From Anaerolineales bacterium Chloro_02 (GTDB lineage: Bacteria > Chloroflexota > Anaerolineae > Anaerolineales > Anaerolineaceae): DNA of 6,813 bases. Below, in pieces: positions 1 through 6,400 of this stretch (its first letter is position 1; each line of letters starts with the position of its first letter). A program made the position numbers and the translations under genes. The stretch covers positions 1 to 6,813 of the forward strand of contig LUZV01000175.1 in the NCBI GenBank assembly GCA_001603765.1, read 5' to 3'. The notes beneath the pieces were generated by a model. The model ran no database searches. It was not told where the DNA came from and saw only the letters and a list, made by a program, of their open reading frames with translations.

Positions 1-31
1 CTATACCACAAAAGGCGGAACTCAGGCCTAT

Positions 32-2206
32 TTATTGATTCTTAACCGGACAGCAGTGATCTATCCACCACCTTTCGAATATGTTGTAGCGATGAGTGCC
101 GTCCCAGAAGCCAACTCCAGTACCCATGCCAACAAGTCCCCCAATGCCTTGTGAAAGAAGGTGAAGGGGAAGGTAGCTGGGTGACAGGACAGTCTGTTGC
201 GCAAAATGTGCACGTTCATGGGCATCAACGGTGTGGGAAAAGTCTGCCATGCCATTTATCGTATTGAAGCCCTGCAATTGCAGCTTATCCCCGATGATGA
301 CACCACCGCCCGGAGTGAACGGAATCTCTCCTTGGGCATAATAGTAGAAAGCCCCATTACGGAACTCATAGCAATGGCTGTCTGACATAGCCATTCCAAG
401 TCCGTGACCAACCAGCATGCCCGCAGCCTCTCCACCAGCCCATGCAGCCGCGCCCATTCCAGCACCGTAAAGCATATCCCCTCCGGTCATTCCGGCGGAG
501 ACCGCCCCGAAAGCTGCGCCTGTAAGACTGCTGTTGAACAGTCGGTTCCCTATGGTACCCACTGGACTTTGCCCAAAAGGCTTGAAATTGGGACCGGGGA
601 ATGCGTAGGCTGCGGCGGCGAATGCTCCTCCCGACAGTGCTCCGATGCCGATATCGGAGCCGCTGATTCCAGCGTTAATAGCCCCGGCTGATGCACCTGC
701 GGCTGCATAAGCACCCGCCGCCACTACACCAGTCAATTTGAAAGCCTCAACTATGCCTCCCGCACCTGCAAGGAATCCACCTGTAATGGCTCCCGTCAAA
801 GCGCCAAGACCGATGTCGCCACCGCTTATGGCTGATGTAGCGGCTCCCAGTGCAGCACCTATGATGATGCCGATAATGAGGTCATCGATTCCGAAGATGT
901 GTCCTGTGGGATCAGTGTAGAGTAATGGGTTGTTCCGACAGTATGCATATCGATTAAGGCTCTGCGGGTCACCCGGAGATTGCACAATGGTATCGGGCGT
1001 AATAAACCTTCCCAACCCCGGATCGTAGTATCTTGCCCCGAAATAGTAGAGCCTTATTTCAGGATCGTATTCCTGCCCGGTAAACTTGTACGGAAGATCC
1101 ACCAGCGGGGAGCCTCCGTTTATGCCCTGGTTGGAAAAGATTTCACCGAAAGGATAGTAGGAAACGGCCTGGACGGCCGCCGCATCGCTGGCCCGAGACG
1201 CCACCCGCACGCTTCCCAGGTGGTCGGTGTGGTAGAAGTAAAAACCGATTGCCCCCTTGCTGGCGATCCGGCTTCCCCCGGCAAAGATGTGCTTGGTCCC
1301 GGCTCCGTTGGTTACTGTGTAGAGACTTCCGATATGAAGGGTGGTAAGAGGCCCGGAAGACTTCGTGGCCCTCTCGCCCTGGTAATCGTAGGTAAAATCG
1401 GTGCCGTCGATAGTCGATGCCCGGTTGTCGTAGCCCGACGCCTTGTTGGGAGAGTAGGCGACCTGCTGATCGGTCCGGTTGCCGCCGCTGCAGATCTTGG
1501 AGAGGATATTTCCGGCTCCGTCATAGGTATAGTCAATCCGGCCGTAGGGACCGAAGGCCGTTTTCATCCTGTTCATGCCGTCGTATTGAAAACCATGGTC
1601 CTGCCCGTGGAGCCTGTCGCTTATAATCACCACGTTCCCATTGCCGTCGTAGACGTCGTAGCCCAGGTCGAGCACGGTGCCATCATGGGGAGTGATGGTA
1701 GCAATCTCTTGCAGCCGGCTGGTCGTCTGGTAATAGGTGAAATCGGTTGTGGTTCCGTTTCCGTAAACGATATGCCTTGCCTGGCCCAGGGCGGTATAGT
1801 TGGAAAACGGTGCGTAGGTGGTCGAACCCTCGGTCACCGAGGCAAGGTTTCCGGCCCGGTAGTCGTAGTTTACCGTTCCTCCCTGGCCCTCGTTGTCGGG
1901 ATAGGTGATGCCGGTAATGCACCCCAGGTCGTCGTAGGCCTTGTGGAAGACATAAGGAACGCTGTAGCCCCGGGGGGTTACGGAGTATTCGGACAGCCGT
2001 CCCGCATCATCGTAGGAAAAACTGCTCTCCCCCGATTCGTCGGTTACCGTGGTCAGCCGTCCAACTCCGTTTGCCGAACGGAATCGGCAGCCCTGCCCCG
2101 TATTTTTCGAAATGGATCGTCCCACGCTCAGCATCTCATTTTTTAGATAATCCAACCGGTTACCTCTTGTCCTCCGGACCCAGGCAGAAAGACTTGCCTG
2201 GGCCAC
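32..2206 (-). CDS. Truncated (orphan-type) RHS core protein with HERAH C-terminal domain
   Basis: This 724-residue protein is a shortened paralogue of the upstream RHS protein. Residues 1-44 match nothing in the other copy. From residue 45 (ANGVGRLTTVTDESG) it aligns collinearly with residues 439 onward of the large protein. It holds YD repeats (about 45-350), the RHS core (371-436: GQEYDPEIRLYYFGARYYD, NRYAYCRNNP, DPTGH), the Gly/Ala-rich hydrophobic segment (about 439-605) and a tip with HERAHFAQQ (663-671), SPSYLPLHLLSQ and YNIFERWW (707-714). HERAH fits the HExxH zinc-peptidase signature, with Glu711 a candidate third ligand; activity is inferred. The start is uncertain. GTG at 2206 has AGGCGG directly against it, while TTG at 2155 has AGAGGT six bases upstream and looks better; ATG at 2134 is a third choice. 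It may be an expressed short paralogue or a silent C-terminal cassette. The stop is TAA; any gene behind it lies outside the window. Confidence 0.8.
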   Translation of the reverse strand: MAQASLSAWVRRTRGNRLDYLKNEMLSVGRSISKNTGQGCRFRSANGVGRLTTVTDESGESSFSYDDAGRLSEYSVTPRGYSVPYVFHKAYDDLGCITGITYPDNEGQGGTVNYDYRAGNLASVTEGSTTYAPFSNYTALGQARHIVYGNGTTTDFTYYQTTSRLQEIATITPHDGTVLDLGYDVYDGNGNVVIISDRLHGQDHGFQYDGMNRMKTAFGPYGRIDYTYDGAGNILSKICSGGNRTDQQVAYSPNKASGYDNRASTIDGTDFTYDYQGERATKSSGPLTTLHIGSLYTVTNGAGTKHIFAGGSRIASKGAIGFYFYHTDHLGSVRVASRASDAAAVQAVSYYPFGEIFSNQGINGGSPLVDLPYKFTGQEYDPEIRLYYFGARYYDPGLGRFITPDTIVQSPGDPQSLNRYAYCRNNPLLYTDPTGHIFGIDDLIIGIIIGAALGAATSAISGGDIGLGALTGAITGGFLAGAGGIVEAFKLTGVVAAGAYAAAGASAGAINAGISGSDIGIGALSGGAFAAAAYAFPGPNFKPFGQSPVGTIGNRLFNSSLTGAAFGAVSAGMTGGDMLYGAGMGAAAWAGGEAAGMLVGHGLGMAMSDSHCYEFRNGAFYYYAQGEIPFTPGGGVIIGDKLQLQGFNTINGMADFSHTVDAHERAHFAQQTVLSPSYLPLHLLSQGIGGLVGMGTGVGFWDGTHRYNIFERWWIDHCCPVKNQ
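881..922. repeat. 42-bp block identical to 4237-4278 (end of RHS core)
   Basis: This is an exact 42-bp direct repeat covering codons for LYTDPTGHIFGIDD, the point where the RHS core meets the C-terminal region. The neighbouring bases differ between the copies. Confidence 0.95.
1029..1102. repeat. 74-bp block identical to 4385-4458 (RHS core)
   Basis: This is an exact 74-bp direct repeat of the same core region in the other RHS gene. It encodes the VDLPYKFTGQEYDPEIRLYY-FGARY part. All third codon positions are identical, although the sequence on both sides has diverged. Confidence 0.95.
2162..2167 (-). promoter_or_regulatory. Candidate ribosome binding site for an alternative TTG start of the truncated RHS gene
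   Basis: The minus strand reads AGAGGT, six bases, then TTG at 2155, in frame with the RHS copy. This is a better-spaced site than the AGGCGG that touches the GTG at 2206. If used, it shortens the protein by 17 residues and leaves the strong hairpin at 2176-2204 in the untranslated leader. Confidence 0.35.
2176..2204. repeat. Perfect 8-bp inverted repeat (hairpin) at the start of the truncated RHS gene
   Basis: CCCAGGCA at 2179-2186 pairs with TGCCTGGG at 2195-2202 around an 8-base loop. GG at 2176-2177 and CC at 2203-2204 can extend the stem past a bulged A. It is GC-rich and should be stable as RNA or single-stranded DNA. Neither strand has a T-run after it, so it is not a typical intrinsic terminator. 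It overlaps the first codons of the longest RHS reading frame, lies just after the small membrane gene, and sits in the sequence unique to this copy. Confidence 0.7.
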
Positions 2207-2233
2207 CCGCCTAACCCGCCGAAAACGATATCT

Positions 2234-2452
2234 TCAATCCTTGTCATTCCTGTTTCTGGATTTAATTCTCCAAGAAACCCAGATCAGTATACCGCCGACA
2301 ATGATCCATGCAATTCCAAAAGGAATATTAAAGCCGGTCAAGTCATACGGTGCTCCAACCACTGGCTCATACAATATTGGCTTACGAATGATAATGAAGC
2401 CCAATAACACTAGCATAGCGCCAGCAATAATCCCGCCGATCCTGTTCATCAT
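2234..2452 (-). CDS. Small two-helix membrane protein, unknown function
   Basis: This is a 72-residue protein with two hydrophobic segments, about residues 5-22 (IGGIIAGAMLVLLGFIII) and 45-61 (PFGIAWIIVGGILIWVS). They are joined by a loop of about 22 residues, and the protein ends in a charged tail, WRIKSRNRNDKD. By the positive-inside rule both ends should face the cytoplasm. I recognise no family. The start is a double ATG (2452 and 2449). The only Shine-Dalgarno-like sequence is GGTGAG, which abuts the first ATG, so the second ATG may be the real start. A TATAAA sequence lies about 20 bases upstream without a well-spaced -35. The stop TGA is 27 bases before the GTG of the downstream RHS copy and in the same reading frame. 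Its position between two RHS genes makes an immunity or secretion-accessory role possible but unproven. Confidence 0.6.
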   Translation of the reverse strand: MMNRIGGIIAGAMLVLLGFIIIRKPILYEPVVGAPYDLTGFNIPFGIAWIIVGGILIWVSWRIKSRNRNDKD

Positions 2453-2517
2453 CTCACCATGGATAATTTTTATATGCCTGCTTAAGAGCGAATCCTGTCA
2501 TTCCCTGTCATGGCGAC

Positions 2518-2539
2518 GGGGCGGACTGAATGCCGCCCC
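2518..2539. repeat. GC-rich inverted repeat, 7-bp stem and 8-base loop
   Basis: GGGGCGG at 2518-2524 pairs with CCGCCCC at 2533-2539 around ACTGAATG. No T-run follows on the minus strand, so it does not look like a terminator for the cluster. It could be a REP-like palindrome or part of a structured leader before the small membrane gene. Confidence 0.55.
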
Positions 2540-2665
2540 CTGCCACTATCATTCATTTATATTTCCCCTGCGGCGGGCAGTCCACAGCCTCTGCCTACAG
2601 GATACACTCGATGATCCTTGACCGTCTGGTACAAGGTTCTTTTCGATCCGGTCCGTCTTTTTTCT

Positions 2666-2965
2666 TTAACTGACGATGCCTATCCCACCCGCCATCCGCA
2701 TCGAGTCACAAATGACCTGCCCGTAATCACACTCCATCCTCAATAGACCGGGACACACAAGCCGCAAATATCGAGAGTCCATTGGGCTGATAGAATTATT
2801 GATGTTCATGCCGTGGTAAGTGCGCCGTGGGCTTTGATTTTCCCCAAGAGACCATCTCGAAAGGATAAGGACCGGTCTCAGGAACCAGCCCATCTTCCAA
2901 AAAACAGCCCCACCGTGGTAGAGGCAAAATTTTTCGCCCCTATCTGGCGCGTCCGCATCGCCCAT
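2666..2965 (-). CDS. Doubtful 99-residue ORF
   Basis: An ATG-initiated frame starts 33 bases after the lipoprotein stop, with AGAGG only one base from the ATG, which is a poor spacing. The product is rich in Met, Arg, Cys and Gly, has no clear signal peptide or membrane helix, and matches no family I recognise. It ends in GGIGIVS just before an A-rich run. It may be a chance open frame or the remains of a gene. I list it only because it is the longest minus-strand frame in the gap and follows the direction of the cluster. Confidence 0.18.
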   Translation of the reverse strand: MGDADAPDRGEKFCLYHGGAVFWKMGWFLRPVLILSRWSLGENQSPRRTYHGMNINNSISPMDSRYLRLVCPGLLRMECDYGQVICDSMRMAGGIGIVS

Positions 2966-2998
2966 GCCTCTTGTGTTGCCAAAATCGAATCGACAGTC

Positions 2999-3385
2999 TC
3001 AATTAGCTTCAAGTTCGACATTCAGGTTCCATTCGTTGACAAGGAATTTAGTGGCAAACTCAGGGGAAGAGCGGCTGAGTTCGATAACCTTTGACTTGAA
3101 TCCGGGATGTTTGAACCTCAATTCGCAATCATCCAGAAAACCGACATAAAACCCGTGCAAGAAAAAAGACCCGTGGTCATCGGAGGCGGTCTCAAACGGC
3201 GGGTCCAATCTCGTTTTCTTGCATGAAGCACCCACCGTTACCCCGGCAATCGCTTCACCGTTCGCTGAACTCCGAATCGTCCCTCTAAACCCATACTGAT
3301 ATCGATCACTCATGAGGGCAAAAAGGCAGCCCGAAGTGACAAGACACAGTACAAGTAAAGCACTGAATTTGATCTTCTTGGACAT
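2999..3385 (-). CDS. Predicted lipoprotein with carboxypeptidase-regulatory-like domain; candidate partner of the RHS protein
   Basis: This is a 128-residue protein. I chose the ATG at 3385 rather than the upstream in-frame ATG at 3433 because it directly begins a lipoprotein signal peptide (MSKK, hydrophobic FSALLVLCLV, then TSGC with Cys20 as the lipid-attachment residue) and has AGGGGG seven bases upstream. The mature part reads GFRGTIRSS, then GEAIAGVTV, then a DDHGSFFL turn, then LRFKHPGFKSKVIEL. This is the usual order of a CarboxypepD_reg-like beta-sandwich (G-x-V/I, P/A-I-x-G-V-x-V, D-x-x-G-x-F, G-F/Y). The protein would be anchored to a membrane facing the periplasm or outside. It starts 17 bases after the RHS stop, so the two are probably co-transcribed and may be translationally linked. 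In RHS loci the gene directly downstream is often the immunity gene, so this could protect against the RHS C-terminus or help its export. Neither role is shown. The lipobox is slightly atypical, with Thr at -3. Confidence 0.8.
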   Translation of the reverse strand: MSKKIKFSALLVLCLVTSGCLFALMSDRYQYGFRGTIRSSANGEAIAGVTVGASCKKTRLDPPFETASDDHGSFFLHGFYVGFLDDCELRFKHPGFKSKVIELSRSSPEFATKFLVNEWNLNVELEAN

Positions 3386-3392
3386 GCCCGTT

Positions 3393-3398
3393 CCCCCT
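3393..3398 (-). promoter_or_regulatory. Ribosome binding site of the lipoprotein gene
   Basis: The minus strand reads AGGGGG followed by seven bases and then the ATG at 3385. The match to the anti-Shine-Dalgarno sequence and the spacing favour this start over the longer reading from 3433, which would overlap the end of the RHS gene. Confidence 0.65.
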
Positions 3399-3402
3399 AT
3401 CC

Positions 3403-6400
3403 CTATTGTGTAAATTGCTGCCACCAGGTCCAAGGACGTGCATAGCCCGGAGGGAGGTCATAATATGTGGGTGCTCCTCCCAGCGTGCCGTATTCCAACA
3501 TGTGGGTAAACGTAGCCTGGTCAAGGAGATGGGCGGGCAGATACGCTGGTCCCAGCAGATTACTTTGAAATTTACCGTGCCCGTACTCTTCATGAATAGC
3601 AATGGTAGGGTCCATTGATCTAGTCTCTGCCCAAACTGCATTTCCGATTGTCAGGGCACCCCTGGAATTGCCCGGATAGACATACATACCGTTTTCGTAA
3701 GTGGGTGCCTGAAATCCTGAACCAATCCATCCAACGGCGTTACCGATGAGCATATTCCCGGCTGATCCAGCAGCCCACGCAGCCGCACCCATCGCGGCAC
3801 CGTGGAGCATATCTCCTCCGGTCATACCAGCAGAAGCCGCGCCAAATGCCGCTCCCGTAAGACTACTGCTGATCATTCGATTCGCTATGCTACCTGCCTG
3901 ATTTGCAAAAGTAGCCTCTGGTCCTTCCGGGAATATTTTGAGACCGGGGATTGGAAATGCATAGGCTGCGGCAGCAAATGCTCCACCTGTCAGAGCGCCG
4001 ATGCCGACATTCGAGCCACTGATTCCGGCATTAATCGCCCCGGCTGATGCTCCGGCGGCAGCGTATACGCCCGCAGCACAAACTCCTGTCAGTTGCGCCG
4101 CGCCCACAATAGCCCCGGCTCCTCCTAAAAATCCGCCCGTGATGGCCCCCGTAAGTGCTCCCATGCCTATATTCCCGCCTGTAATGGCTGACATGGTGGC
4201 TCCAAGTGCAGCCCCGATGACAATTCCGATGATGATGTCATCGATTCCGAAGATGTGTCCTGTGGGATCAGTGTAGAGCAGTGGATTGTTCCGACAGTAC
4301 GCATACCGATTCAAGCTCTGCGGATCACCCGGCGACTGCACGACCGAATCCGGCGTTATAAACCTCCCTATGGTTGCATCGTAATATCTTGCCCCGAAAT
4401 AGTAGAGCCTTATTTCAGGATCGTATTCCTGCCCGGTAAACTTGTACGGAAGATCCACAGAACCGGTCTGGGTGTGGATTTCACCGAACGGATAATAGGT
4501 GACGCCCTGGACCACGAGGCCGTCGCTTCCTCTTGTTGCGTACCTTAAACTCCCCTGATGGTTGGTGTGGTAATAATAGGTCTGGGAGGTATATTTTGAG
4601 GCTATCCTCCTGCCGCCGGCAAAAATGTGCCTGCTTCCCACCCCGGCGGTCACCTCGTAGAGGTTCCCAAAGTAAAGGGTAGTGGTGAGGGCACCGGTTG
4701 TCTTTGACGCCCTTTGCCCCAAGTAGTTATAGGTAAATTCAGTGCCGTTTATGCTGGATGGCATATTATCGTAGCTGGAGGCTTTATTCGGGGAGAATGT
4801 TATTTGCTGGTCGCTTCGATTTTCAGGCTTTCCGCTGTCGGTTTTGGCAATTATATTTCCGGTCCCGTCGTAGGCAAGGGCAGACGTTCCGTAGGCGCCG
4901 GTTGCCGACTTCAGCCGGTCCAGACCGTCATATTGAGAGAAAGTCTGTGTTTGACCGGGGTCCACCTGATCGGTAATGGATGTCAAATTTCCATTATTAT
5001 CGTAGTTGTAGGCCAGGTCAAGAACGGTGCCGTTCAAGGGAGTGTTGGTCGTCAGCCTTTGAAGCCGGCTGGTCGTTTGGTCATAATAGGCAAGATCGGT
5101 TCTCACCTCGTTGGCATATTCAATCGAGCGCGGCTGGCCCAGTGCGGTGTAATTGGTAAAAGTCGCGTAGTCGGTTGCTCCTTCGCTTACCTGGTAGAGG
5201 TTCCCGTCCGGGTAGGAGTAGTTCACCGTCCCTCCAAGGCCTTCATTGTCCGGATACGTGATACTCGTTATGCGCCCCAGGTCGTCATAGGTTTTATGGA
5301 AGATGTAGGGAATACTTTGGCCTTGGGGAGTCACCGAATAGTCGGTCACCCTGCCCGAAGGATCGTAGGAGAGGGTGGTCATGCCAGACTCATCGGTGAC
5401 GGTGGTGAGCCTTCCCACGCCGTTCGCATGGCCGGTCTCGTCATAATGGTAGACGATATCCACCACGCCTTCTACGGATGGATAATCTTTTAGGGTCGGC
5501 CTGTTCAGTTCATCATATTCAAAATTGATGGTGTTTGATTTGGCATCGGTTTGAGCAATGAGATTTCCGTTCGGGTCGTAATCGTAGGTCCAGTAGCCCA
5601 TTGACGGATCATTTATGGATCTTTTCCTGGAAAGCGAATCATAGCCGATCAAAGTGGTCTGGCCGGTGCAATCCAGCACCGTTGTGAGATTTCCGAGCGT
5701 ATCATACCAGTAAAATGTACTGTAGGGAGTCGAGCCGTCGTATTGTGTGATTGTACTGATCCGCCCATAAGCGTCACGCAATTCTTCCCGTTTGTTTTGT
5801 TTCGAGTCAAAATAGGTAGTCAAATTTTGGGAATAAGCGATGGTGCTCGGCTGCTGGACGCCCGGATTTTTTGTGCTGGTGAGTCTTCCTAAGGGATCGT
5901 TGTACTCGGACTCTACATACCTTGGGCTTTCCGTCCCCTCGAAATATGGAAGCGACTTTTTCCAAACCTTGCCGTTGGAATCATAGATTGTATCCACCCT
6001 TATTGTACTGGCACCGCCGTTTGCGGTGGCGCGAGTCTTAATTTCCCTCCCGAACCCGTCGAAGTAGGTGCGTGTCACCACGTCCGGGTTACCAGTTGAC
6101 GTCGACGAAGAAGACTGGATACACTGATCCTGTGCTTCCCCTTGTCCTAATGTTCCATAGTTGAGATAATAATAATGCATGCTCGGGGGATGAGGATCGG
6201 ATCCGGGGCTGGGGCCGGTTACCAACGAGAGCCTTCCAAGCTCATCGTATTCATAGTTTGTGATATTCGCGTTAGCGTCAACTTTCTGCTTCGGCTTACT
6301 AAACCTGTAATCATATTCAGGAAACTGAATCACGAGTTGAACATTGGAGCTAGTTCTTGGACTTGTTATCGCTGTTTGGAAAGTTTCAGTACTATCGTAA

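Larger units (their letters stand above)
2453..2998. other. 546-base intergenic stretch with stem-loops and no convincing gene
   Basis: This separates the lipoprotein gene from the small membrane gene. I see three dyads: GGGGCGG/CCGCCCC at 2518-2524 and 2533-2539; a nested pair, CCTG/CAGG (2567-2570, 2598-2601) around GGCAG/CTGCC (2576-2580, 2591-2595); and CCTTG-ACC/GGT-A-CAAGG at 2616-2636, followed on the plus strand by TTCTTTT. On the minus strand there is a doubtful 99-codon frame (2666-2965), a 40-codon frame without a start (2557-2679), and a 24-codon frame at 2482-2556 with AGGGG eight bases before its ATG. A TATAAA (minus strand, 2469-2474) could be a -10 element for the small membrane gene, but no -35 is well placed. 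The stretch may be decayed coding sequence or a structured leader. Confidence 0.5.

Noticed and set aside
1..31. Short sequence after the truncated RHS stop
   Set aside because: It is too short to show a terminator or the start of a following gene.
980..2146. 388-codon plus-strand open frame opposite the truncated RHS gene
   Set aside because: It is a shadow of the RHS coding strand: the minus strand has clear YD repeats and RHS core, while the plus-strand translation shows no domain.
2209..2215. GCCTAAC next to the hairpin, resembling an integron attC core site
   Set aside because: I found no matching GTTRRRY partner at a suitable distance to the right, and there is no integrase or cassette array in the window.
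2469..2474. TATAAA as a -10 promoter element for the small membrane gene
   Set aside because: The nearest -35-like sequence (ATGACA) lies about 21 bases away, too far for a standard promoter, so I list it only as a remark.
3386..3433. Longer start of the lipoprotein gene at ATG 3433
   Set aside because: It would put 16 residues before a perfect signal peptide and overlap the RHS stop. The ATG at 3385 has a proper ribosome binding site.
4714..5493. 259-codon plus-strand open frame opposite the large RHS gene
   Set aside because: It is the same kind of antisense shadow, occupying the equivalent position in the other RHS copy.
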